From JBFMDN01 sp040753915 (GTDB lineage: Bacteria > Desulfobacterota > Desulfomonilia > Desulfomonilales > Desulfomonilaceae): a DNA stretch of 64,000 bases. The stretch's first letter is position 1, and each line of letters starts with the position of its first letter. Of this stretch, positions 1-8,105 are shown piece by piece. The notes beneath the pieces are model-generated. The model saw nothing but the letters and a program-made list of their open reading frames with translations. It was not told where the DNA came from and did no database searches. Location: the NCBI GenBank assembly GCA_040753915.1, contig JBFMDN010000006.1, positions 1-64,000 on the forward strand. The letters run 5' to 3'. The position numbers were made by a program, and so were the translations under genes.

Positions 1-139
1 GACATACGTTTGGAGGGGGAGTGCCACACGACCCAAAAACGACCTCATGCGTAGGCCACAGACGCTTGCATGAGAACATTACAGGGTCCACACGACCCAC
101 ACGTCATCGTAGACCGTGGATTCTGGTCACATATTTGGA

Positions 140-168
140 TTGACAGGGGCTGAAATTCAATCTATTGT
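140..168 (+). promoter_or_regulatory. Probable sigma-70-type promoter of prs
   Basis: A perfect -35 hexamer TTGACA (140-145) is followed after 17 bases by TATTGT (163-168). Transcription would start near 175. This makes the upstream in-frame TTG at 171 an implausible start and supports the ATG at 213 for prs. The 139 bases before it hold nothing I recognise. Confidence 0.65.
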
Positions 169-212
169 GATTGTTTCGCAATACATCGCCTTGGCGCTTC
201 AGAGGAAACCTC

Positions 213-1157
213 ATGAGGGTCGGACTCAAAATCTTTACAGGAAACTCCAATCCTCGCCTCGCGGAATCGATCACCCGGTACATGGGTATCCCTCTGGGGG
301 CAGCAACCGTAGCATCGTTCAGCGACGGCGAGATCCAGGTCGAATTCAAGGAAAACGTCAGAGGTATGGACGTTTTCGTCATACAGTCAACCTGCCGCCC
401 CGTCAATGACAATATACTCGAGCTCCTCATCATGATCGACGCGCTCAAGCGCGCTTCGGCCAGCAGAGTCACCGCGGTGCTTCCGTACTACGGATATGCT
501 CGACAGGACCGAAAGGTAGCCAGCCGGGCACCCATAACGGCAAAACTCATTGCTGACATCATCACCGCTGCCGGTGCCGACCGCGTTCTGACCGTCGATC
601 TCCACGCGGGCCAGATTCAGGGATTTTTCGACATCCCCGTGGATCACTTGTATGCTGGCCCCATAATGGCTGAGGCGCTGAGAGCCGATTACGAGGGCAA
701 TCAACTTACCATCGTATCGCCCGACGCTGGAGGAGTGGAACGAGCCAGGGCTTTTGCAAAACGGTTGGGAAGCAGCCTGGCCATAATCGATAAACGCCGT
801 CGCAAGCCTAATGAGTCCGAGGTCATGAACGTCATAGGCGATGTGGACGGTAGAGATGTGGTGCTGCTCGATGACATGGTGGACACAGCCGGGACCCTCG
901 TAAAAGGGGCTATTGCATTGCAGAACGCTGGGGCGAAAAACATCCACGCATGCTGCACTCATGCGGTGCTTTCCGGCGACGCGGTAGAAAAGATCAATAG
1001 TTCGCCCATACAGAAACTCTATGTCACTGACACCATTCCCGTGGACACCAAGATTGAGAAGTGCCCCAAGCTCCAAGTGGAATCCGTTGCACCTCTCCTC
1101 GGAGAGGCCATCAGTAGGATTCACCGAGAGGTGTCTGTCTCTGAGCTCTTCGTATGA
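213..1157 (+). CDS. prs: Ribose-phosphate pyrophosphokinase (PRPP synthetase)
   Basis: Makes 5-phosphoribosyl-1-pyrophosphate from ribose 5-phosphate and ATP in the cytosol, feeding purine, pyrimidine, histidine and tryptophan synthesis. The 314-residue translation is full length for the bacterial class I enzyme. Visible motifs are the N-terminal GDGEIQVEF-like region (here FSDGEIQVEF, about residue 33), the HAGQIQGFFD segment, the basic flexible loop KRRRKPNESEV (about 193) and the PRPP-binding loop DDMVDTAGT (about 218-226). The ATG at 213 is preceded by AGAGGA (201-206) and by a good promoter at 140-168. rplY follows 56 bases downstream, so the two are probably co-transcribed, a common prs-rplY pairing in bacteria. 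Nothing in the sequence looks unusual. Confidence 0.97.
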   Translation: MRVGLKIFTGNSNPRLAESITRYMGIPLGAATVASFSDGEIQVEFKENVRGMDVFVIQSTCRPVNDNILELLIMIDALKRASASRVTAVLPYYGYARQDRKVASRAPITAKLIADIITAAGADRVLTVDLHAGQIQGFFDIPVDHLYAGPIMAEALRADYEGNQLTIVSPDAGGVERARAFAKRLGSSLAIIDKRRRKPNESEVMNVIGDVDGRDVVLLDDMVDTAGTLVKGAIALQNAGAKNIHACCTHAVLSGDAVEKINSSPIQKLYVTDTIPVDTKIEKCPKLQVESVAPLLGEAISRIHREVSVSELFV

Positions 1158-1213
1158 TACAACAGTGAGCCGACTTTCTGCTATTGAGGGACCGGCTCAA
1201 GCTGGAGGATAGT

Positions 1214-1852
1214 ATGGACAAGGTAGCGCTACCCGTTGATATCCGTTACGAGGTCGGTAAGGGCCCCGCACGCCGTCTGAGAGCAGCGGGAAAACTTCCG
1301 GCAATATTCTACGGGAAAAAGAGCGAGCCGATGAAACTGGCTGTGGAATCCCATCAATTTGGCAAGATTCTCGAGCAGGTGGGCAGCAACCCGCTCTTCG
1401 AGTTGCAGATCAGCGACCGGGGCACGGAGCTGAAGCGAACCGCCATGCTGAAAGAGCGCCAGTACAATCCCCTTGACGGATCCACAATGCACCTGGATTT
1501 CCTGGAAGTCTTTATGGATGAGGCAGTGGAAGTGACCATCCCGGTAGAATTCACAGGCAAGTCTGAGGGGGTGGAGCGAGGAGGCATTTTTCAATCCGCC
1601 GTCAGAGAGCTTCGTGTTTCATGCCTTCCCGGGAACCTACCCAATGCCATCGTTGTGGACATCTCTTCGCTCGATGTGGGACACTCCATTCATGCGGGTG
1701 ATCTCAGCCTGCCTGAAGGTGTCACCCTGGTCAGCGAGGCCGATCAGACTGTGGCTACTGTCGTGGCGCCCAAGAGAGGGGAATTGGCCGAAGTTGAGGA
1801 AGAGCAGGCCGCACCGGAAGGCGCTGCGGAAGCATCTGCCGAATCCGAATAG
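1214..1852 (+). CDS. rplY: 50S ribosomal protein L25, long CTC form
   Basis: Binds 5S rRNA in the large ribosomal subunit. The 212-residue product is the two-domain CTC form: an L25-like N-terminal beta domain (about 1-92, with the RRLRAAGKLPAIFYGK stretch near the start), a second beta domain carrying the PVEFTGKSEGVERGG motif, and a glutamate/alanine-rich acidic tail over the last 20 residues. The ATG at 1214 follows GGAGGA (1204-1209); an upstream in-frame TTG at 1184 lacks a comparable ribosome site. It lies directly downstream of prs. The pth gene that often follows rplY is not found here. Confidence 0.93.
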   Translation: MDKVALPVDIRYEVGKGPARRLRAAGKLPAIFYGKKSEPMKLAVESHQFGKILEQVGSNPLFELQISDRGTELKRTAMLKERQYNPLDGSTMHLDFLEVFMDEAVEVTIPVEFTGKSEGVERGGIFQSAVRELRVSCLPGNLPNAIVVDISSLDVGHSIHAGDLSLPEGVTLVSEADQTVATVVAPKRGELAEVEEEQAAPEGAAEASAESE

Positions 1853-2025
1853 CCGGGAATTCCTCAAGAACTAGTTGGCAAACGGACCTGCCTGCGCAAG
1901 AATGTGCAGACAGGTGCGCGAACGCTCGGATTGCACGGCAGTTTTCAAGAGAAAACGGCAATCCTTTGCGGAGGGAGGCGGAGGCTCTTCAAGGAGACCG
2001 CCCTCCTCTTGCTTGAGGAGAGACG

Positions 2026-2337
2026 TTGCGACTCCCGAGTCGGTCCACATGCGTGGTTTTGGCGATAACCATTGTCGTGGCCGCAAGTGGCTGCGGCGGG
2101 AAGCCCGCGACAACGGGGTGGGCCACGATCACGGACGTGACCGGTGACGGCGCTGTTCGGCTGCAATATTCCAGCGGGAAAGCAAACTGGAAACGGATCG
2201 AATTCGACAACGTTCGCCGTGATATCCGGATAGCGCACGAGAACAGGGGGCAGCCCGGCAGATACGTGGAAACGAAAAATGGTGGGACCATAACGTTTCC
2301 CACGGGCGACACCCTAACGTTTCACGATATCAAATAG
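2026..2337 (+). CDS. Small predicted lipoprotein of unknown function
   Basis: Encodes 103 residues from a TTG start with GAGGAG at 2015-2020. The N terminus is a lipoprotein signal: basic MRLPSR, a hydrophobic core, then the lipobox VAASGC with the acylated cysteine at residue 23. The mature part is about 80 residues, hydrophilic and beta-rich in character (WATITDVTGDGAVRLQYS... TITFPTGDTLTFHDIK), compatible with a small periplasmic beta domain. I do not recognise a family. A GC-rich imperfect inverted repeat (about 1974-2010) lies just before the ribosome site and could be a terminator for rplY or part of a leader. Confidence 0.6.
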   Translation: MRLPSRSTCVVLAITIVVAASGCGGKPATTGWATITDVTGDGAVRLQYSSGKANWKRIEFDNVRRDIRIAHENRGQPGRYVETKNGGTITFPTGDTLTFHDIK

Positions 2338-2853
2338 CCGAGCACGAATTGGGCTCCCCTGTCTTCGTACAACGATTGGCCGCGCTGCAGTGGAGCGAAT
2401 TGAAAACAGGTCACAGCCCAATGCGTGAGCCAGGCCATGAACGACCGTTCGCGAACACTGACCGCGCTCGATTATACCCGATGCCAAAGTTCTTTCGCTT
2501 CCCATATGCCCAGAACATTTGTGGGAGGTTCGCAGACCGGTGGGACGGGCGTTTCGCCCGTCAGTGTTTGGGAGGAGAAACGGAAATCATTATTGGCAAC
2601 CGCTGTATGTTGGCGGCCGTGATTCATGAGCCCGGCAGTCGCTGGTCGGAAGCTTCGATCACTGTTGTCGCGACGTGTCAATCGAGGTCTGTGGGGTTCT
2701 TAACGTGGTGAGTGCCACGCAGATTCACCGCGTGACAGCATGGCGGGATTTTTTCTGTATCTTTCCGAGGGCGCACCCGGCGGGGTTGCATCTTTTCACA
2801 TTAGGGAGCATCTTTTTGCTTAAGAGGAAGTAAGCGAGGAGGGTTAGTCCGAA
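2338..2853. other. Intergenic region carrying a dispersed repeat
   Basis: This 516-base gap contains no convincing gene. Its middle (2473-2604) is a copy of a dispersed repeat described separately. An open frame through the repeat is not coding, because the same DNA recurs at 25.2, 44.9 and 56.5 kb in other frames. AT-rich sequence with AGGAGG (2837-2842) before the next gene is its ribosome site. Confidence 0.6.
2473..2604 (+). repeat. Dispersed 132-bp repeat, unoccupied copy (L1)
   Basis: The unit starts TATACCCGATGCC and ends TATTGGCAACCGCT. Its centre is the palindrome GACGGGCG-TTT-CGCCCGTC near 2543-2561. Close copies occur reversed at 44868-45203 and 25169-25505, and the left half only at 56533-56611. 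In all of those the central palindrome is interrupted by a roughly 200-bp element with inverted ends; here it is intact. This copy is therefore the apparent empty site. Confidence 0.85.
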
Positions 2854-3072
2854 ATGCCGATTTACGAATATAAGTGTGAGACGTGCAACGATTCATTCGA
2901 GACATTGGTGTTTGGAAAAGAAGAGGTGGTCTGTCCCAAGTGCGGCGGCGAAGTGAGTAGGCTCATGTCGTGCTGCAGCTTCAAGAGTGCCGCTGGCGAC
3001 TTCAAGACCTCGGGGACAGGAAAGTCCGGATGTAGCACGTGCTCCGCTACTTCTTGCGCGTCGTGCCATTAG
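2854..3072 (+). CDS. FmdB-family zinc ribbon protein
   Basis: A 72-residue protein beginning MPIYEYKCETC, the signature of the FmdB/CxxC_CxxC_SSSS zinc ribbon family. Four cysteines (8, 11, 27, 30) form the two CxxC knuckles expected to hold one zinc. The C-terminal 20 residues are rich in Ser, Gly and Cys (SGCSTCSATSCASCH), which goes beyond the usual ribbon and could bind additional metal. Family members are small cytosolic proteins historically linked to regulation of formamidase and acetamidase; their biochemical role is not settled. AGGAGG lies at 2837-2842, with another gene 38 bases downstream on the same strand. Confidence 0.9.
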   Translation: MPIYEYKCETCNDSFETLVFGKEEVVCPKCGGEVSRLMSCCSFKSAAGDFKTSGTGKSGCSTCSATSCASCH

Positions 3073-3110
3073 CGCCGCGTGTTTGAAGGCTGGCGAAAGG
3101 AGGTGCTCCG

Positions 3111-3539
3111 ATGGCTCATGTGGAAAGCCCCCAATTGAGGCTGCAACAACAAATCGATTGCCAACTGGAAGTCAATCCTAAGCAAGCTCTGAAGCAGTGG
3201 GAAAAGGATAACTGGCAGGAAACACCGGGGACTGATGTGGACGAGGCCCCCCTGAAGTATCTCGCCCTCGTTCTCTCGGATGCCATCGAGGAAAAGGCCG
3301 TCAGGCTCTCCATGGATAAGGACGAAGGGGTAATGGTGTTCGCCGACCCGCCGTACGCTCTGCCCAAAGCTCCTTCACATTACATAGCCAGAGGTCTGGA
3401 GATCTTGCGAGAGATCACCGGTCTGGAGCAAGCGGCCGCGGGAGAAGGCAAGCTCGCTTTGGGCATCAGAAACGACAGCCTTGATCTCGTTGTCCAGAAA
3501 CAAGGCGGAAAGCATATAATCAACATCCTGGGATTCTAG
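3111..3539 (+). CDS. Conserved-looking hypothetical protein
   Basis: Encodes 142 residues with a strong ribosome site AAAGGAGGTG (3098-3107) before the ATG. The protein is soluble and mixed alpha/beta, with no signal peptide, membrane segment or metal motif. The middle (LKYLALVLSDAIEEKAVRLSMDKDEGVMVFADPP) reads like a small alpha/beta domain with a central acidic turn. It follows the FmdB-like gene by 38 bases and is probably co-transcribed with it. I do not recognise a family and give no function. Confidence 0.75.
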   Translation: MAHVESPQLRLQQQIDCQLEVNPKQALKQWEKDNWQETPGTDVDEAPLKYLALVLSDAIEEKAVRLSMDKDEGVMVFADPPYALPKAPSHYIARGLEILREITGLEQAAAGEGKLALGIRNDSLDLVVQKQGGKHIINILGF

Positions 3540-3594
3540 AAACGGTCTGAGAACCCCGTTTCGGCGGGGAATGTGTCTGCAGGGGCGCTTCGCG

Positions 3595-3620
3595 AACGGG
3601 CGAGACGCCCGTTCTACTGA
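3595..3620. repeat. Short palindromic repeat, identical to 28362-28387
   Basis: The 26 bases start AACGGGCGAGACGCCCGTT and end CTACTGA, and occur unchanged at 28362-28387. The first 19 bases form a hairpin with an 8-bp stem. The core GGGCGAGACGCCC is the same palindrome that forms the centre of the larger dispersed repeat. It lies between convergent genes, so it may help end transcription, but there is no T-run. Confidence 0.75.
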
Positions 3621-3641
3621 TGCCGTTGACTTAACTGACGG

Positions 3642-5282
3642 CTAGCGGTTCGCAAAGACCCGCGCTCGCCACTTGTCTTGCCCAGCTTTTTCCTCATTTC
3701 CAAGAGCCTCGTAGCATTGGCCGCGCAGCCGATAGACCTCACCGCTGTACGGATTGACTTTTGACGCCACCTCCAGGTCCTCCACGGCTGTAGCATAATT
3801 GTTGAGGTCCATCTGCAGCCGGGCCCGTTTCAAGCGAGCATCGAAGTGGTTGGGATCAATATTGAGGGCACGGGAGTATGCCTCGAGAGCGCGCTCCGGA
3901 TGAGAGTCAGCGAGGTGGATATCGCCCATGGTGACGTATGCCGCGACGTACGAAGGCTCCTTCTCCAGGGCCTGACCAACCTTCTTGAATGCTTCCTCCG
4001 TATCGCCTTTGCGGAGGAGGGCTTCCGCCAACAACTGGTAGGCTGCTGGGTCATCCGGGAGCAACCGCCCTGCCTCTTCCAGGTCCTCAATTGCTCGCTC
4101 CAACTGACTCGGATTAAAGTACACGCTTCCGCGCAGGAGGAGTGCTTCATGACTGTCAGGAGCCAGCTCTATAGCCCTGTTCAAGTCCGCCAGGGCCCTG
4201 TCCCCTCGGGACATAAGCTTGAATATCTGGGCGCGCTTTGTGAGAAGCCACGGATCGTCAGCACGTATCTCCAGTGCCCTGTTTATGTCGAGTAGAGCAC
4301 TCAGCAGATTTCCTGTTCCGAGGTGAAGCATAGCCCTGTTAATGTATGGGAGCGGATTTTCCGGATCCAACAAAATCGCTCGCCTCAGCTTCTCCAGGGC
4401 TTCCTGGTATCGTCCCATCATCATCAGGATGGTGCCCTGATTGAGGAAGAGAATGGGGTCGTCAGGCTCGGTCTCTTCAGCCTTTTGGTAATCTTCGAGA
4501 GCGCGAGCGAGATCGTTGAGGGACCTGTGAGCCTCGGCGCGATACCAATAGATCTGCTTCATGTCCTTATCGAGCTGAAGAGCTTTGTCAAAATCTGCAA
4601 CCGCTTTCTGGGGACGAGATGACTTCAGGTACGCAAATCCCCTCCTGAAAAGAGCCTGTGCATCGTTGGGACGTAGCTTCAAGAACGCGTTCACTTCGTC
4701 GATTGCAGCATCGTAATCGCCGTTGCGAATGTGGATGGCCACCCGGCCGAAATATCCTCCCTCCGCGCGGGGATCGGCAGCAATGCTGCGGTCGAAAAAC
4801 TCACGAGCTCGCTTCAGGTCCCCCTCGTAGAAACAGATGAGACCCATGGTGGACAGAATGCTCGCCGGCTCGCCAGTGAGGGAAGAAGCTTTCTCCAGAT
4901 CCCGCATTGCGCCTTCGTAGTCCTGATTTCGAGCCCGAAACGTACCCCGGGCCTCCCACGCCTCGGCCGACCCCGGAAACGAAGCCACCGCGTGGCTGAA
5001 ATCCCGAAGCGCGCCTTCCTCGTCACCCAGCCGCTCTCTTGCGCGCCCCCTCACGACAAGAGCCGATAGGTTTGCCGGATCGCGCGCGATCAGCGGATCG
5101 AGGAGCTCCACCGCTTTTGCGAATTCCCCCTGAGCGATAAGAGTTTCGGCTTTTTCGATTTGGGACGAAGGAGAGTTTCCACATCCCTGCGCAAACAAGA
5201 GCGAGAGCGCCAGGAGGATCGCATATCTTCCTGCTCTCCACCGTCGGCCCGCTCTCAAATCTCGCTCACAGTTCGCCGGCAC
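3642..5282 (-). CDS. TPR-repeat lipoprotein
   Basis: A 546-residue protein made almost wholly of tetratricopeptide repeats. A basic N terminus and hydrophobic core lead to the lipobox LFAQGC, putting the acylated cysteine at about residue 34. About 14 TPR units follow, recognisable by the W/Y-G-A-F-A-P spacing (for example AKAVELLDPLIARDP, PQKAVADFDKALQLD, EEAFKKVGQALEKEP). It probably acts as a periplasmic membrane-anchored scaffold for protein complexes. The GTG at 5282 is preferred over the ATG at 5306: AAGGAG (5297-5302) precedes the GTG, and the promoter at 5316-5345 would put the transcript start almost on the ATG. It is monocistronic, convergent with the hypothetical gene at 3111 and divergent from the gene at 5566. 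Confidence 0.88.
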   Translation of the reverse strand: MPANCERDLRAGRRWRAGRYAILLALSLLFAQGCGNSPSSQIEKAETLIAQGEFAKAVELLDPLIARDPANLSALVVRGRARERLGDEEGALRDFSHAVASFPGSAEAWEARGTFRARNQDYEGAMRDLEKASSLTGEPASILSTMGLICFYEGDLKRAREFFDRSIAADPRAEGGYFGRVAIHIRNGDYDAAIDEVNAFLKLRPNDAQALFRRGFAYLKSSRPQKAVADFDKALQLDKDMKQIYWYRAEAHRSLNDLARALEDYQKAEETEPDDPILFLNQGTILMMMGRYQEALEKLRRAILLDPENPLPYINRAMLHLGTGNLLSALLDINRALEIRADDPWLLTKRAQIFKLMSRGDRALADLNRAIELAPDSHEALLLRGSVYFNPSQLERAIEDLEEAGRLLPDDPAAYQLLAEALLRKGDTEEAFKKVGQALEKEPSYVAAYVTMGDIHLADSHPERALEAYSRALNIDPNHFDARLKRARLQMDLNNYATAVEDLEVASKVNPYSGEVYRLRGQCYEALGNEEKAGQDKWRARVFANR

Positions 5283-5315
5283 ACGGATTCGCCTTTCTCC
5301 TTGCATTTGAGGATG

Positions 5316-5345
5316 AATCTAGGATGTGTACCCTTTCTTTGTCAA
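5316..5345 (-). promoter_or_regulatory. Probable promoter of the TPR lipoprotein gene
   Basis: Read on the minus strand: TTGACA (5345-5340), an 18-base spacer, then TAGATT (5321-5316). Transcription would begin near 5309, which supports the downstream GTG at 5282 as translation start. Confidence 0.55.
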
Positions 5346-5565
5346 CATGATGGTGGGTGCCTTCTCCAAACGCAGGACCGTCACCATGTCCGAACAGCGG
5401 GCATTGCTGTTCTCAGAGGTACAAGTCGGGATTGTAATCTTTTTCCCTTGATTCAGGATTTGGGATATGGCTTAATATCTCACATTATGACAAGGTGATG
5501 GACGCACAATCTATCATGTTACTGTTGCTATTGGTCTACTTATTTGATAATTAAGGAGAATGGTG

Positions 5566-6090
5566 ATGACGATCCCCTCGGAGATGCTCGGTCATCTGGA
5601 ATCCTTCTTTCAACTCGGATTTCTCTTCAGCGGACTGGAGGTTTCGTCGTCCTCGGTGTTCCTCGTCAGGGTGGTGGTGTTTCTCTCCTTGGTTGCCGGC
5701 TTGATCTGGGTAGCCTTTAAGATCATTATGAAGCTCCTGGAGTGCGTACAGGCGTTCTTGTCGAGCATTGCGTCCCTGCCGAGGGGCTTCTTCCTGCTCT
5801 TGCTCCTGGTCTTACCGCTCTCCCAGGGGAGCATCGGGGCACAGTGGATCGGATATCTGATCGTTCTGGGTGGCTGTATCGCCCTTGCTCTCGTCGGTGT
5901 TTTGATCCTCGTGTTATGGAAGTACGGTGTGGAACAGGCCCTGCGATTCATCAACACCCTCCGGGCTACGGAGAACCGCGGTCACGAACATCCGCGGAAG
6001 ATGGAGCCTACTCCTCCCTATAATTCGCGCTCGGAGACCGACGTGGTCCCCCGGGAATCGGAATTCGCTCCCAGACTGTCCTCCGGTTAA
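5566..6090 (+). CDS. Predicted inner-membrane protein of unknown function
   Basis: Encodes 174 residues. AAGGAG (5553-5558) sits seven bases before the ATG at 5566; an overlapping ATG at 5560 is too close to it. Three hydrophobic segments are visible: VFLVRVVVFLSLVAGLIWVAF (about 29-55), GFFLLLLLVLPL (about 75-88) and YLIVLGGCIALALVGVLILV (about 97-120). The last 50 residues are polar and proline/arginine-rich and probably cytosolic. It stands alone between a divergent TPR lipoprotein gene and a GTPase gene 309 bases downstream. I recognise no family. Confidence 0.65.
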   Translation: MTIPSEMLGHLESFFQLGFLFSGLEVSSSSVFLVRVVVFLSLVAGLIWVAFKIIMKLLECVQAFLSSIASLPRGFFLLLLLVLPLSQGSIGAQWIGYLIVLGGCIALALVGVLILVLWKYGVEQALRFINTLRATENRGHEHPRKMEPTPPYNSRSETDVVPRESEFAPRLSSG

Positions 6091-6399
6091 GTATTCCAGT
6101 GCGATTGGATTTCGAGACACGACTGACCCACCGGGACCCCGGTTAACAGTGTAACCGCGTATCCGCAAGAATCGGGCTCCCTTCAAAATTCCACAGGAAA
6201 CCGGACATTTCGTGTGGCAGGTGGTATAACTGTTTCCCAGGAGCTGTGTGAGCCACCGCAAGCTGGGACCGCATCGTGCTACGATAGAGGGGAATCAGGG
6301 CGAACCGAAGGTTTCCGCCACAGAGCCCATCGTGGTAGAAATTGAGGCGATCCGGAGGTCTGGCGCCCCTTCGCGCGTTGCTCATCCAAAGGAAATGAG
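6091..6399. other. Intergenic, nothing recognised
   Basis: No gene, repeat shared with other parts of the window, or clear promoter was seen in these 309 bases apart from AAAGGA (6388-6393), the ribosome site of the next gene. Confidence 0.5.
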
Positions 6400-8073
6400 T
6401 TGGAAATAGTTTCTCCTGTCAGAGACTTGTCGTTTGATGAGCGGCTCGCTCACTTTCCCGAGCTGAAAAGCATGCGAGACGACTCTGTGCGTCTGCTCGA
6501 AGCTCTCGCTTGGAAGCTGGGCTTGCCCACGGGGTTCCCTGTCATTGCATGTATTCTCGGGGGTACCGGCACGGGCAAGAGCACTCTTTTCAACTCCCTG
6601 GCAGGTGGAAATATCAGCACCGTGGGGATGCGACGACCTTGCACAATCAATGCTGTGGTCTTCCTGCACGAAACATGGGAAAGCGGGATGCTCGATTGTC
6701 CTGCTGTGGTGGCAAGTCGGGAGGAGAACGCCGCAATCGTTTCCCATCGGAATTCAGACCTCCAATACCTCATCCTGATCGACACCCCCGATTTCGACAG
6801 CGTGGAGCTGTCCAACCGCCGCATTTGCGAGCACTTCTTCATTGTGAGCGACATTGTTCTCTTCGTAACTTCCCAAGAGAAATATGCAGACATGGCCGGC
6901 CAAGAGATGATCGACCGGGCCGCTGAATGGGGCAAAAGAACCGTATTCGTCATGAACAAGGTTTCGTCGGAGCACGCATACGCGGACCTTGGAGAGAGGC
7001 TCAAGGCCCTGGGCTATCCTGAGCCTCCGCTGAAGGTGGAACGATTTGACTCAGCGGTGGACCTCGTACCAGGGCTGGCGGATCGTCCCGGTTTCGCGCA
7101 GCTGATCGCAATAGGCCGGAATGGAGACGATATCCTGATACGCCCCGCTGAAATCGACTGCCTGAAAACTCAGACCGTTGCGGCCGTGGACAATCTCCTC
7201 GAATCCCTCGATGGAGAGTTAGCGAGGATAGCGAAGATTAACGGCAAGATCGAACGACTCGTGCAGTCAGTGTGCTCAGAAATGGAGGGTCGGCTTGGGG
7301 TGGTGGTCTCCGGAGACATTGAGGATCAGATCAGAAGACGCCTTGCCGAGCTGTTGCGCAAGTATGACATTCTCTTTGTCCCCCGGATGGTGGTAAGAAA
7401 CGCCATCAAGAAGGTACTGGAATCCGTATGGGGGGTGTTTTCGCCGAGCGGAACCGACGGCGCGACCGGCGAGAGGTATCTGAAGGAAGACCTTGAAAGG
7501 GCGCGATCGGCCGCACGTTTGGAGCCCGTGGAAACGGCAGTGGCAAAGCTCAATCTTGGCATCGCGGAAACGCTCGCGCAGGATTCCCAGGCTAGAGATT
7601 TGAGGGAGGTTGCTCGGACACAGGTGCAGAGATGGGACATCGAGAAGATCCGCTCCTTGTACGACGAGAGTTTTCCCGGGGTGGAGCATCTCCTCGAAGC
7701 GGAATTCGAGCGGTTCCGAGAGGGGCTCTCCCGATCGGATGAAATCAAGCTTTACGGATCGTACACGGTATGGGCGCTTTTCCTGGTGACAGCGGAGATT
7801 ATCGTCGGGGGCGGATTCACCCTTCTCGACGCCGTCTTGAACACCGTTATCATGCCGTTTATCCCCAAATGGATGGTAAACCTCAAAGTAATCGACTTGC
7901 TTCGCGAAATTGGGGAGAGATTGGATCGGGAGCACCGAGCTGTGCTCAAGGGCATTGTAGAGCGTCAGGCAGCATTATATGTGGAAGAGTTTTCTCGTCT
8001 GCTCCCCGCTCGGGATCAGGTCGAAAATCTTCGACTCGTGAAAACCGCGGTCAAGGAAATTACATTCGTATGA
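6400..8073 (+). CDS. Dynamin-like GTPase with C-terminal membrane segments
   Basis: A 557-residue protein. The GTPase domain is N-terminal: G1 GGTGTGKST (about 53-61), G3 DTPDFDS (about 128-134) and G4 NKVS (about 186). A long helical region follows, broken near residues 460-490 by hydrophobic stretches (VWALFLVTAEIIVGGGF and VLNTVIMPFIP), and then a charged helical tail. This layout resembles bacterial dynamin-like or membrane-associated GTPases that act on or at the inner membrane, but the exact family is not identified. The start is a TTG with AAAGGA eleven bases upstream; no ATG nearer the G1 motif fits. An M16 peptidase gene starts 32 bases downstream, so the two may be co-transcribed. 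Confidence 0.8.
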   Translation: MEIVSPVRDLSFDERLAHFPELKSMRDDSVRLLEALAWKLGLPTGFPVIACILGGTGTGKSTLFNSLAGGNISTVGMRRPCTINAVVFLHETWESGMLDCPAVVASREENAAIVSHRNSDLQYLILIDTPDFDSVELSNRRICEHFFIVSDIVLFVTSQEKYADMAGQEMIDRAAEWGKRTVFVMNKVSSEHAYADLGERLKALGYPEPPLKVERFDSAVDLVPGLADRPGFAQLIAIGRNGDDILIRPAEIDCLKTQTVAAVDNLLESLDGELARIAKINGKIERLVQSVCSEMEGRLGVVVSGDIEDQIRRRLAELLRKYDILFVPRMVVRNAIKKVLESVWGVFSPSGTDGATGERYLKEDLERARSAARLEPVETAVAKLNLGIAETLAQDSQARDLREVARTQVQRWDIEKIRSLYDESFPGVEHLLEAEFERFREGLSRSDEIKLYGSYTVWALFLVTAEIIVGGGFTLLDAVLNTVIMPFIPKWMVNLKVIDLLREIGERLDREHRAVLKGIVERQAALYVEEFSRLLPARDQVENLRLVKTAVKEITFV

Positions 8074-8105
8074 TAGATTGACAATTTTCGGAAAGGGGAT
8101 CACGA

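Noticed and set aside
171..212. Upstream TTG start for prs giving 14 more residues
   Set aside because: The transcript from the promoter at 140-168 would begin near 175, and homologues begin at the equivalent of the ATG at 213.
2349..2711. Open frame of 120 codons between the lipoprotein and FmdB genes
   Set aside because: It runs through the dispersed repeat L1; the same DNA in other copies is read in different frames.
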